Positions 14,911 through 23,997 are shown, numbered from the stretch's first letter. The stretch is 64,000 nt of DNA from an uncultured Muribaculaceae bacterium (GCA_947525975.1 CANNVE010000012.1:1-64000); one strand, 5' to 3'. Numbers and translations are program-made. The notes: generated by a model from the sequence alone, not told the origin.

Positions 14911-17454
14911 ATGGCTAAAGTCTTTATGCTTATCTGTGTCATGTCAGCCTTTGTCATGACAAAGGCCGAGAGTTTCTCCTATCGCTTTGACTCCACTCCG
15001 TTGCCCAAAGCAATTCAGCTGATCATGGAGAACCACCCTGACCTCAACATCAACTTCATATACAATGAACTTGAAAACTACAGCACAAGCGCGACAGTAG
15101 ATGCCGACAATCCCGGCGATGCGCTCCGCCAGGCAATCGACTTGAATCCCGTAACCGTCCTCAAAGCCAAAAACACATATTATGTCGAAGCTTTGCAGCA
15201 CGGGAAATACATCTACACCGGTCGGGCAATGGGCTCGGACAGCGAGCCTGTTGTCGCTGCCACTGTCATGCTTCTCACGCCTAAAGATTCAACTGTATTG
15301 ACCTTCGGAATAGCCGATGCGGATGGTCGATTCAGAATCCCCTGTGACCAAACCAACGTTATTGCCAAATTCTCCTGTATTGGATACAAAACTACATATC
15401 ATCTGTGCGCAGCTTTCAACATCGGTACAATCATCATGCCCGAAAATGCAGTCAAATTGAGTGAAGTTAAGGTAGAGGCCGACAATGCTCGTTTATATTC
15501 TGACCGGTCGATATACATGCCCACTGCTCGACAGAAAAATGCTGCGGCTGATGCGGTTGCCCTTTTGAGCCAAATGGCGATGCCACAACTTGATGTTGAT
15601 CCGGCCAACAAATCTGTAAAGACAATCAGTGGAGAGTCTGTAGCCATTTATATAGATTATGTATCAGCCTCCCGGCAAGATCTCGCAGGCATGAAGACAA
15701 CGGATGTCAAGAAGATTGAATATTTGCTCTATCCAAAAGACCCCCGTTTTCACGGAGCGAATTATGTTATCAATTTTATAATGCAGAAATATAAGTATGG
15801 CGGTTATACCAAAGTTAGTGCTTCCCAAAAATTTGGTGTGAATAACACTGATGCGTCTGTCTATTCAAAATTCTCATACAAGGATATGACATTCGACATA
15901 TATGCTGATGAAACATTCATGAAAGACCGACATTTTGGCACTGCGTCTACAGAGCGGTTCATATTGCCTGACTTGTATGGACGCGGTGAGAAATCATTGG
16001 AAAGAATCTCTACGCCAATAGCCTCAAAATATCGGAACAATGAAAATAATGTGACTTTTCGCGCTTTATATACAACTGAGAAGGTGCAAGTTTCCAATAC
16101 TTTGTCTCTTAACAATACTTCAACGCCTCAAAAAGACTACAAAACAGCGGTCTCTTATTCAGACGCGATTGTGCCTTCAACAACGACAAGCACTGTCACA
16201 GCGGACCATAATCTTTCATTGAATTACAAAAATGAAACTTATATCGGATTCAATGAAAATGTAGGGGCATACATAGAGGCTGTATATGAATATGGGCATA
16301 ATAAGTCTGAATCAAACTACAGTCAAGGTGAGATTCACATTGTTAATAATGCGATAGAGTATTCTCATTGCGGACGACTTACGCCAAGCATTGTTTGGAA
16401 TCCTGACAAGCATAATAGTGTAATGCCATATCTGCATGGTGAGTACACTTCTTATTCTCTTGATTATTATGGATCATCGCCCTCAAAGCAGAATTATGAT
16501 GTATTGGGTTTTGTCGGTGGTGTGAGATATACATATACCAGGGATAAATGGAGCGCAGGCACTCAATTCGGATGGACCTACGCCAGTGCAAATTTAACTG
16601 GAAACAAAATCGAGGATAATTATCCAATGGGCAATATCTTCGCGACATTCTCACCAAATAACCACAATCAATTTGAGATAAGGTATGCGTTCACAAAACA
16701 AGTGCCTGAAACTTACCAAAAGAGCCCTAATATGCTTCAACAGGACGAACTGATGTGGTATACCGGTACGCCAGGTCTCAAAAACAGTTGGAATAGTTAT
16801 GTCCACGTCGTCTACACATGGATTCCGAATAATAGATGGCAGTTTGCGGCCACCGGTAAAATGTTTATGGTTGACGATAGGGTTGTGACTCGTTATTCGC
16901 CGACGGGCCCGAATGGCACTATGCTCAGGCTATATGTAAATGATGGTAGTTTTCAGAGCAGTTCAATAGGAGTTAAGGGAACGGCAAAATTCTTTGACGG
17001 CAAATTGGTTGCCACTCTGCGTCCTGAGATGTGGTTCCGCCGGACAACAGGAGAATATGCTTTGACCCACAACGAGCTTACGTGTGTCGCGCAGTTGACG
17101 TGGTATTTCGGCAATTTTTATGTTTTTGGATGGTATGTGACTCCAAGCACATACCCCAATGAAGAGTCAGGTATCAAAGAGCGCACCCCATCTCGCTATC
17201 AAATGGAGATTGGATATGGCAAAGGCCCTTGGAGAGCATCTGCTACGGCTTATAATTTCCTGCGGTCAAGTTGGATGTCAAGCCAAGAAACTTTGTCAAG
17301 CAAATATTATGGGTTTGATCGCAACCTCTATAGCCCTGATTTGCACATGAACTTTCAAGTATCTATCTCTTATACATTCGGATATGGCAAGAAAGTGCAG
17401 CGTGGTGATGAAGTTGGCGGTGCGGGGATCGGCTCATCTGCTATTTTGAAATAA
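14911..17454 (+). CDS. Outer-membrane beta-barrel receptor with STN domain
   Basis: An 847-residue outer-membrane protein. Signal peptide (MAKVFMLICVMSAFVMTKAES), then a secretin/TonB N-terminal (STN) domain at about 20-100 that would contact the anti-sigma factor, a carboxypeptidase-like regulatory domain (YIYTGRAMGSDSEPVVAATVMLL, about 105-190), a plug-like region (ADAVALLSQMAMPQLDVDP...GESVAIYIDYV), and a long C-terminal beta-barrel ending SSAILK, an ending I recall from related Bacteroidetes barrels. I chose the ATG at 14911. The three-gene operon is a transenvelope signalling set; the substrate is unknown. No SusD partner follows, so it is not a standard polysaccharide locus. A hairpin at 17474-17514 ends the unit. 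Confidence 0.85.
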   Translation: MAKVFMLICVMSAFVMTKAESFSYRFDSTPLPKAIQLIMENHPDLNINFIYNELENYSTSATVDADNPGDALRQAIDLNPVTVLKAKNTYYVEALQHGKYIYTGRAMGSDSEPVVAATVMLLTPKDSTVLTFGIADADGRFRIPCDQTNVIAKFSCIGYKTTYHLCAAFNIGTIIMPENAVKLSEVKVEADNARLYSDRSIYMPTARQKNAAADAVALLSQMAMPQLDVDPANKSVKTISGESVAIYIDYVSASRQDLAGMKTTDVKKIEYLLYPKDPRFHGANYVINFIMQKYKYGGYTKVSASQKFGVNNTDASVYSKFSYKDMTFDIYADETFMKDRHFGTASTERFILPDLYGRGEKSLERISTPIASKYRNNENNVTFRALYTTEKVQVSNTLSLNNTSTPQKDYKTAVSYSDAIVPSTTTSTVTADHNLSLNYKNETYIGFNENVGAYIEAVYEYGHNKSESNYSQGEIHIVNNAIEYSHCGRLTPSIVWNPDKHNSVMPYLHGEYTSYSLDYYGSSPSKQNYDVLGFVGGVRYTYTRDKWSAGTQFGWTYASANLTGNKIEDNYPMGNIFATFSPNNHNQFEIRYAFTKQVPETYQKSPNMLQQDELMWYTGTPGLKNSWNSYVHVVYTWIPNNRWQFAATGKMFMVDDRVVTRYSPTGPNGTMLRLYVNDGSFQSSSIGVKGTAKFFDGKLVATLRPEMWFRRTTGEYALTHNELTCVAQLTWYFGNFYVFGWYVTPSTYPNEESGIKERTPSRYQMEIGYGKGPWRASATAYNFLRSSWMSSQETLSSKYYGFDRNLYSPDLHMNFQVSISYTFGYGKKVQRGDEVGGAGIGSSAILK

Positions 17455-17473
17455 AAAACAGTTTATCATACAA

Positions 17474-17514
17474 GAGCATCCGGCTTTCGGCGTGATGTCG
17501 GTGGCCGGATGTTC
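17474..17514. terminator. Hairpin between receptor and portal genes
   Basis: gagcatccggc (17474-17484) pairs with gccggatgttc (17504-17514) with one G-U pair and a 19-nt loop. It lies between converging genes and could serve both. U-tracts are weak. Confidence 0.55.
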
Positions 17515-17529
17515 TTCATGCGTCATGGG

Positions 17530-19227
17530 CTATGCCTGCGGCTTGCGTCTGCGGGCGGCGAGCAGGGCGTCGGCAAATGGGAATTCGCCCGCGCTCAAGA
17601 GTTCTTCGAGCGTGATCTGCCCCGATTTCCATATTTCAAGCAGCAGGGCGTTGGTGCTTTGACGGCTCGCCGATGTGGCTATGTCAGAAGTCACGCTCAA
17701 GTCAAGCGCCACATCGCTCGCATTGCCGGCATCATCAGCGAAGCCGTGCGCCTGCGAGCCGGTGATGGCCTCCACGGTGCGCGCGTCATAGAATTGGCGC
17801 ATATTGCGCACATCGATGCCGGCGGCGTCGCGCACAAACTCGGCGAACGTGTTGAGCACGTCCATCAGCGCCATCGAGGCATTGTGCGTCTGCTGGCCGT
17901 ATAGCTCGGCGCTCATGGCGCTGTTGGTCAGATTGCCCTGCAAGGCGCCGTTCACACCCGAAATGTCCTCAAAAAATTTCAGTTGCGTCTCAAGCAGGCG
18001 CGTGATGCCGGCATGGTCGACACTGCCCTGCACTTGGCGCGGAGAATCGCCGCGCACCGACGGCGAGTATACTATCACACCGTTGTGGCGGCTCCAGGCG
18101 TCGACCATCGTCTCTGCCGAGCCCCCGTCGGGGATGCAGTCCTCCGGCACCAGCAGCACGCCCTTGGCGCTCGCCCTCAGCATCCAGTCATGGAGCGTGA
18201 CAAGGCGGTTGGTGTATCGCTGCTGGTCGATCACATCGCCCACAAAAGAGTGTATCTCGCCGTCGATTAGCGGATAGGCCTTCACAGCGTAGGGATGAGA
18301 GCCGTGGGCGTATGGCGTGTCGCCCGATGCCAGCACATGGCCAAGCGGCGAGAGGAAATAATATCGCCAGCGCTCTTCCATCACCCATCTTGCCGTCACA
18401 TTCTCCCGGACGATAGCCTCATATTCCTCGCGACTCAGCCGGTAGGCCTCTCCGCGCGCCTCGTCATGGCATAGGTAATGCCCAGCCGTCTCGCGTCGCC
18501 ACACCTCCACCACGCGGCACATCCCCGGGCGCGACGCCGTCAGGAAGTCCATGCCCGGAGCACGGCCATATCCGAAATCCTCCCATGCGCGTGAGATGCC
18601 CTCGCGCGACGATGCCTGGCCGTAGATCTCACGCAGGGCGTCGCAGTCGGCAGGCGATGAGGCGAATTGGTGGCATACGTCGTCGAAGCTCACATCGTGC
18701 ACCTCGCCGATGTAGGCGCAGTCCCAGCCTCTGACATCGTGCATGGTCGTGTCTATGAAGAAATTGTCGGCGCTGACCATATCGGTCCAGCAGTCGGTGC
18801 GGCCTCCGCGCGTGCCGTACCATTTGCGGTGCACGGCGAGCCCGCTGATCAGGAATTCCTCAAGAGTGCGGGCGTAGATCGCCGACAGGCGGTTGAGTTC
18901 GCCATTGTATTTCAGCAGCGAGGTCATGGTGTCGGCCAGAGGCTTCTCCGCCGGGTCGCGCGCCAGGCATTTGGGCGCGTTGGCCTGCGCCGAGTATACG
19001 CCGATCACATTGCGCACCAATCGGCGTATCAGATTATTCTTCAGCGGCTCCGATCCGTTTTCGCTTATGTGCTCCTCCTCGGTGATGCGGCGTCCGTCCA
19101 CAGTGATGCGGTCGCCCCATTGGTCGCCATAATTATATCGCTTGTTTCGCTCGCGCTCGCGGCGGAAGCGGGCCATGCCGTCATGGCATCTCTGCGCCAA
19201 CAGCAAAAGTTCAAAATTCTTCTCCAT
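17530..19227 (-). CDS. Phage portal protein (P22-like)
   Basis: A 565-residue protein that looks like a phage portal, the ring at the capsid vertex through which DNA enters. Family-like features: NKRYNYGDQW near residues 29-38, NNLIRRLVRNVIGVYSAQANAPKCLARD (about 65-92), a mixed alpha/beta body with YTNRLVTLHDWMLRASAKGVLLVPED, and the conserved turn FFEDISGVNGALQGNLTNSAMSAELYGQQ near 430. No signal peptide. ATG at 19227; its own promoter is at 19241-19285. The frame is intact. No terminase gene is nearby, which is the striking point: a portal without its DNA-packaging motor. Its first nine codons and promoter are duplicated at 21211-21416. Confidence 0.75.
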   Translation of the reverse strand: MEKNFELLLLAQRCHDGMARFRRERERNKRYNYGDQWGDRITVDGRRITEEEHISENGSEPLKNNLIRRLVRNVIGVYSAQANAPKCLARDPAEKPLADTMTSLLKYNGELNRLSAIYARTLEEFLISGLAVHRKWYGTRGGRTDCWTDMVSADNFFIDTTMHDVRGWDCAYIGEVHDVSFDDVCHQFASSPADCDALREIYGQASSREGISRAWEDFGYGRAPGMDFLTASRPGMCRVVEVWRRETAGHYLCHDEARGEAYRLSREEYEAIVRENVTARWVMEERWRYYFLSPLGHVLASGDTPYAHGSHPYAVKAYPLIDGEIHSFVGDVIDQQRYTNRLVTLHDWMLRASAKGVLLVPEDCIPDGGSAETMVDAWSRHNGVIVYSPSVRGDSPRQVQGSVDHAGITRLLETQLKFFEDISGVNGALQGNLTNSAMSAELYGQQTHNASMALMDVLNTFAEFVRDAAGIDVRNMRQFYDARTVEAITGSQAHGFADDAGNASDVALDLSVTSDIATSASRQSTNALLLEIWKSGQITLEELLSAGEFPFADALLAARRRKPQA

Positions 19228-19407
19228 AGTCTTTTTCCCGCAAAAATACCGCCCCCAACCGCCCCGCCGCCGTTATCCCGAAAAATACGCAATAATACTA
19301 TGTAAGCTGTCGCACAAAACTTTAGAGACTGCAAAGACAGGAGCACAGTAGCAACAGGAGTTTAGAAGAGGTGGAGGTGCGTTTCTCCGAAACGCACGGG
19401 CAAACTC
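19202..19407. repeat. 206-bp perfect direct repeat, left copy
   Basis: Identical base for base to 21211-21416 (offset 2009). It contains the first nine codons and promoter of the portal gene, a GACAGGAG-family unit and the gtgcgtttctccgaaacgcac hairpin. The pair flanks the DUF234 ATPase gene. Confidence 0.97.
19241..19285 (-). promoter_or_regulatory. Promoter of portal gene with shared upstream element
   Basis: Minus strand: TATTTTTG at 19241-19248, 21 nt, then TTTTTCGGGATAACGG at 19270-19285 (one base different from the other two copies). Same layout as 9105-9149 and 9691-9736. The gap 19286-19597 otherwise holds repeats only. Confidence 0.7.
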
Positions 19408-19597
19408 CTGCACACATACACATTGATTGATAGGTAATTATTTGTAAACTTGCATGATTTCTGCTGTGCTCCTGCCTCTATGCTTTACAATCTTTGGTTT
19501 GGCCATTGATCGTAGTTCTAATCTGTCATCCTTCTTGAGATGATTAGTTCTTCATAATCGGATAAATGGAATATCTGGGTTCACACTCTGATTATTA

Positions 19598-21019
19598 TCA
19601 GATATCGACAAACAAATCATCACTCGTTATCTGAGAGTTGACATTCATGGAGTATGCGTTTGGAGTCAATCCATAGCTGGTAATCATCGTTGCAATTACT
19701 CCTTTTCTTGTTTTTGTGATTCTTCTGAACTGCGTTATCTTATTCCTTAAGTTCTCCGCATATTTCTTATCAATGGTGAATGGGCCATCAGTATATTTGA
19801 TTTCACAAATATTGATTGATTTGTCGCTACGGTCGATGAGCAAATCTATCTGAGCGCCCGGTTCGCCATCTGATGGGGGTGTCCTCCACGAATACTCATT
19901 TGTGATGACTCCGCTAATCCCCAATGCTTTCTTTATTTGTTCAGAGTGTAAAAGGCAGACTCTTTCAAAGGCAAGCCCGCACCAGTTAGAATAGACGGAG
20001 GCTGTCTGAATCTTTGACCAATAATTTTTGTCAGTGACGTTTTTCCCGTCAATAAAACGGAAATGAAATAGAGTGAAGTTGTCTATCAGCTGGAAAAGAG
20101 CATTCTTTGTCTTTGCGCCAATGGCTTGATAGCGCCTGATGAAACCGCAGTTCTCCAGATCTTGAATATATTTTGAAATTTGACCGCTCGTCTTCAGTTT
20201 TGCTGTTGAAATAATCTCATCACGAGTCATCCCCGCCTTCTTTTTTCCAAGCGCTGTTATTATTTCAACATAGATTTCCGGTTTTTTGAACAATGAGGCG
20301 TATAATTCTTGAAACTCATTCTTTAATTTTGCATTACGGCCAAAAAACAGAGAGTCTACGTTTTGGGCAAAACTCATTCTTCTGTCGAGCAATGACCAGT
20401 AGAATGGTATGCCTCCAAATACCATATAGGCTTCCATCATTTCATATCTCGACATCGGCAAATTAAGCCTTTCGGTGTACAGTTCGCATTCATGTAGATT
20501 GAATGGCTGTAGATGAATTTGATTGTTAAGCCTGTTATGCAGTCCTGCTTTATTCTTTAAAATATTTTTTATCATCCAAGAAGTCGCTGACCCACATACT
20601 ATAAGGAGTATATCTTTCCTTGCAGATGCCCACCCATTCCAAAAATTCTCGAATGCTGGCAGAAAACTTGACTGCGGACCATCCATCCAGGGAAGTTCAT
20701 CTAAAAAAACCACTTTTTTACCATCGCCTATGGTTTTAAGAAGTTTTTCGAGCATGTAAAACGCCTCAATCCAATTTCGTGGGACTGCGTCTCCTTCATA
20801 TCCGGTGTCTTTAAGTGTCAGATAAAATCGTTGGAGTTGTTCTTTTGTCGTCACATTAGCCATTCCGGAATATGCAAAAGAGAATCTGTCGGCAAAAACC
20901 TCCCGTACCAAGAATGTTTTGCCGATTCTTCTGCGACCGAATATTGCCACAAATTTTGATTCATCTGAGGCGTAAGCCTGTTCCAACTCTTCTATTTCTC
21001 GTTTCCTGCCTATAATCAT
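19598..21019 (-). CDS. ATPase_2/DUF234 family ATP-binding protein
   Basis: A 473-residue protein with an N-terminal AAA-like ATPase domain (ATPase_2) and a C-terminal DUF234 nuclease-like domain. Walker A is FGRRRIGKTFLVREV (about 26-40); Walker B is KKVVFLDELPWMD near 106. The end carries a PD-(D/E)XK-like pattern: QIDLLIDRSDKSINICEIKYTDGPF at about 400-424. Such proteins are common and often multicopy in Bacteroidales genomes; their role is unknown, with mobile or defence functions suggested. I chose the ATG at 21019 (MIIGRKREIEELEQ). It sits alone between 206-bp direct repeats and is AT-richer than the phage genes. Confidence 0.88.
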   Translation of the reverse strand: MIIGRKREIEELEQAYASDESKFVAIFGRRRIGKTFLVREVFADRFSFAYSGMANVTTKEQLQRFYLTLKDTGYEGDAVPRNWIEAFYMLEKLLKTIGDGKKVVFLDELPWMDGPQSSFLPAFENFWNGWASARKDILLIVCGSATSWMIKNILKNKAGLHNRLNNQIHLQPFNLHECELYTERLNLPMSRYEMMEAYMVFGGIPFYWSLLDRRMSFAQNVDSLFFGRNAKLKNEFQELYASLFKKPEIYVEIITALGKKKAGMTRDEIISTAKLKTSGQISKYIQDLENCGFIRRYQAIGAKTKNALFQLIDNFTLFHFRFIDGKNVTDKNYWSKIQTASVYSNWCGLAFERVCLLHSEQIKKALGISGVITNEYSWRTPPSDGEPGAQIDLLIDRSDKSINICEIKYTDGPFTIDKKYAENLRNKITQFRRITKTRKGVIATMITSYGLTPNAYSMNVNSQITSDDLFVDI

Positions 21020-21210
21020 TTTTTTGTGTCTTTTGATGGTGCAAAGATAATAAAATTTTGCACACGACATTACCAAATCGTGTATTTTTATCGTACATTT
21101 GGAATCGCCGTGTGTATCAGATGCACATTTATCTATCCTAATAGTATTTCGATATGTAGGGCGAAATCATCAATTTTGTGTTGACGAAGGTAAATGTCGA
21201 TGACTGTAGT

Positions 21211-21236
21211 AGCAAAAGTTCAAAATTCTTCTCCAT
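21211..21236 (-). pseudogene. 5' fragment of portal gene
   Basis: The first codons of the portal gene (MEKNFELLL) with the intact promoter upstream (TATTTTTG at 21250-21257, element at 21279-21294), then unrelated sequence. It is the duplicated end created by the cargo insertion and would encode a peptide of about 33 residues if translated. Confidence 0.85.
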
Positions 21237-21416
21237 AGTCTTTTTCCCGCAAAAATACCGCCCCCAACCGCCCCGCCGCCGTTATCCCGAAAAATACGCA
21301 ATAATACTATGTAAGCTGTCGCACAAAACTTTAGAGACTGCAAAGACAGGAGCACAGTAGCAACAGGAGTTTAGAAGAGGTGGAGGTGCGTTTCTCCGAA
21401 ACGCACGGGCAAACTC
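21211..21416. repeat. 206-bp perfect direct repeat, right copy
   Basis: Exact second copy of 19202-19407. The gap from 21020 to 21627 contains this repeat, a short ATCCGT-word cluster (21428-21460) and the promoter of the next gene; no other gene is seen. Confidence 0.97.
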
Positions 21417-21552
21417 TCACCACCATCATAAAAAAATCCGTCACAATCCGTATTCCCCGTTCACCCTTACGGTAATCCTTGCTCCGAATATGAGAAATTG
21501 AGACGTTTGCTTTGGAAATTCTTCAAATTTTTAAGATAAATCCTGCTTAAAA

Positions 21553-21584
21553 TTTGGAAATGTTGGTGTCAGCGTGTAATTTTG
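21553..21584 (+). promoter_or_regulatory. Promoter of leucine-rich repeat protein gene
   Basis: TTTG at 21553-21556 and TAATTTTG at 21577-21584, separated by exactly 20 nt, match the Bacteroidetes -33/-7 consensus. The start codon is 44 nt downstream. Confidence 0.75.
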
Positions 21585-21627
21585 CGGATGTTAACCCTAT
21601 TTATCTAACCAAAATCCTACAATAGGT

Positions 21628-23997
21628 ATGAAGAAATTTCTACTCTCTGTCTTTGGTCTGCTGTCATCTGTGGCTTTTTCGGCCAACGCAGCCGCCGTGG
21701 GCGAGGAATTCACCATCGGCGACCTCACCTACACCGTGCTGACAGCATCCACCGTAAGCGTCTCTGATGTGGCCAGCGCGGCCACCGCTGTCGAGCTCAC
21801 TCCCACTGTGTCATACGAAGGCGTCGACTACTCGCTCACCGAGATCGGGCGTGACGCATTCTATTGGTCAAAGGTGGCCTCTGTGGCTGTGCCCGAGGGT
21901 GTCACCACCCTCGGTTACGGCGCATTCCGCTCTAGCTCGCTGGCCACTGTCAGCCTGCCGTCATCACTGCGCACAATCGGCGACTATGCGTTCAGCTCTA
22001 CCAAGCTCTCATCGATCGCAATTCCCGAAGGTGTCGAGTCAATCGGCGCGAGCTGCTTCTTCACATGCTCGACTCTTACCTCTATCACTCTTCCCTCCAC
22101 ACTCAAGTCGATTGGCTCGTCGTGCTTCTACAAGGTGCCCATCACCGAAATCAAGCTTCCCGCCGGCCTGACCGACCTCGGAGCTAAGGCATTCCTGCGT
22201 TGCGACAAGCTCAAGTCAGTGGAGGTGCCCGCTTCGGTCACAGTGATTGGTGACGGCACGTTCGCTGAATGCAAGGCGCTGACCTCCGTCACCCTTCCTG
22301 ACGGCATCACCTCGATTGGCGATGAGGCATTCCTTCATACAGGACTCTCTGGAGCGTTCACCCTCCCCGCAGCCCTTGAAAAGATAGGCTCCGGCGCTTT
22401 CGCCCACACAGCCATAACTGAGTTTGTGCTCCCCGCAGGCTCAAAGATGGTGAAGGACGGAGAATGCGTCTACGATGCCACTAAGACACTGCTTCTGGCC
22501 TTCCCGCCCAAAGCCGCCAACACCACGGTCAACGTCCTTCCCTCGTGCGTGGGCATCGGTGAGGGCGCATTTTGGGCTACCAACGTGCAGAAGGTGACTC
22601 TCGGCTCGAAGGTGCGCGCCATCGGTGAATACGCTTTCGTCGAGAGCTCGCTCTCTGAGATCAATCTGCCTAATACCATCGTATTCATCGGCGAGCAGGG
22701 CTTCGCCGGCACTAAGCTCCAATCAGTGGTGCTTCCGGCCAATCTCCCTGAACTGCAGGACGCCGTCTTCGCGCAGTGCCCCTCGCTCACATCCGTCACC
22801 ATCCCGTCGAGCGTAAACTATCTCGACATCCGCGTGTTCACAGGCTGCAACGCCCTCGCCGATGTATATTGCCAGGGCGCTGTTCCGCCGGTGCTCGAAG
22901 AGGTTTATGAAAGCTACGAGGATCAATTCTATCAGATTGCATCAAACAGTACGCTCCATATCCCCGCCGGCACCACCGCCGCTTACAAGAAAGCCGGCTG
23001 GAACTCGAGCTTCAAGAATGTGGTCGAGGATATGCCTGCCATCGCGGAGGTAGTGTCATTCGACCCCGCCGACGGCTCGGCCATCGCCTCTTTCGATGGC
23101 GTCACCATGGAGTTCGCTTCTGCTCCCTCAGTAGTGATCAAGAATCCCGAAGTGCTCGTGCAGCAAGGCCCGCTCGTAGCCGGCACTCCCAACGGCAAAG
23201 TAGTGGCTGTCACCGGCTGGAACGCTATCATCACCGGCGGCAAGGCCCGTCTCTATCCCGAGGATTATGACGAATACACCGAGCCCTTCAACCTCGAAGA
23301 CGGCAAGGACTATTACATCACCATCCCGCAGGGTGTGTTCAAGACCGCCGACGGTGCCATCAACGACCGCATCATGCTCCATTACGTAGGCGCGCAGCCC
23401 AAGTTCGAGCCGGTGAAGTTCGATCCGGCTGATGACGCCAAGATATCTGCCTTTGACGGCGTCACCATCTATTTCTCTGAAAAGCCAACCGTCATGGCAT
23501 CGACTCTGTCTGGCGCCAAATTCCTGAAAGGCACGCTCGTCGACGGGAAGGTGGAAGGCACCGACGCCATTGGCTATGACTTCGATTCATGGCGCACCAC
23601 GGCCAATTCAGCCAACAATGGCATAAGGGTATGGCCCGCCGATATGGATCAGTTTACTGTCAGCGTGAATCTCGACACAAAGTCAGATTACTACATGGTG
23701 ATTCCCGCCAAGTCGTTCCGCAACAGCAGCTGGGTGTACTCTGAAGAGATCATCCTCCACTATTCAAACAAGACCGAGGGCATCGTCTCTGTAGGCTCTG
23801 CCGATGACGAGGCTATAGTCATCGAGACCGCTCCCGGCTCGATCATCATCGATGCCGACACTGCCGAGATCTACACTGTGTCAGGCGTGAAGGTAGCATC
23901 TGTCAACGGCAAGGCTTCTGTCGACCTCCCCGCCGGCGTTTACATCGTCAGCGCCAAGAAAGGCTCTGCCTTCAAAAACGCTAAGGTGGCTCTCTGA
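21628..23997 (+). CDS. Secreted BspA-type leucine-rich repeat protein
   Basis: A 789-residue secreted or surface protein. The signal peptide is MKKFLLSVFGLLSSVAFSANA. From about 60 to 430 it consists of BspA-type (LRR_5) repeats of roughly 22 residues of the form IPEGVESIGASCFF, each with a 'tsIGdyAF' word. Then come two similar beta-domains (about 470-590 and 595-715, each with FDPADGSAIASFDGVTMEF or FDPADDAKISAFDGVTIYF). The last 60 residues (IYTVSGVKVASVNGKASVDLPAGVYIV) look like a type IX secretion sorting domain. BspA-type proteins bind host or bacterial surfaces in other species; the ligand here is unknown. Followed by a strong terminator. Confidence 0.88.
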   Translation: MKKFLLSVFGLLSSVAFSANAAAVGEEFTIGDLTYTVLTASTVSVSDVASAATAVELTPTVSYEGVDYSLTEIGRDAFYWSKVASVAVPEGVTTLGYGAFRSSSLATVSLPSSLRTIGDYAFSSTKLSSIAIPEGVESIGASCFFTCSTLTSITLPSTLKSIGSSCFYKVPITEIKLPAGLTDLGAKAFLRCDKLKSVEVPASVTVIGDGTFAECKALTSVTLPDGITSIGDEAFLHTGLSGAFTLPAALEKIGSGAFAHTAITEFVLPAGSKMVKDGECVYDATKTLLLAFPPKAANTTVNVLPSCVGIGEGAFWATNVQKVTLGSKVRAIGEYAFVESSLSEINLPNTIVFIGEQGFAGTKLQSVVLPANLPELQDAVFAQCPSLTSVTIPSSVNYLDIRVFTGCNALADVYCQGAVPPVLEEVYESYEDQFYQIASNSTLHIPAGTTAAYKKAGWNSSFKNVVEDMPAIAEVVSFDPADGSAIASFDGVTMEFASAPSVVIKNPEVLVQQGPLVAGTPNGKVVAVTGWNAIITGGKARLYPEDYDEYTEPFNLEDGKDYYITIPQGVFKTADGAINDRIMLHYVGAQPKFEPVKFDPADDAKISAFDGVTIYFSEKPTVMASTLSGAKFLKGTLVDGKVEGTDAIGYDFDSWRTTANSANNGIRVWPADMDQFTVSVNLDTKSDYYMVIPAKSFRNSSWVYSEEIILHYSNKTEGIVSVGSADDEAIVIETAPGSIIIDADTAEIYTVSGVKVASVNGKASVDLPAGVYIVSAKKGSAFKNAKVAL

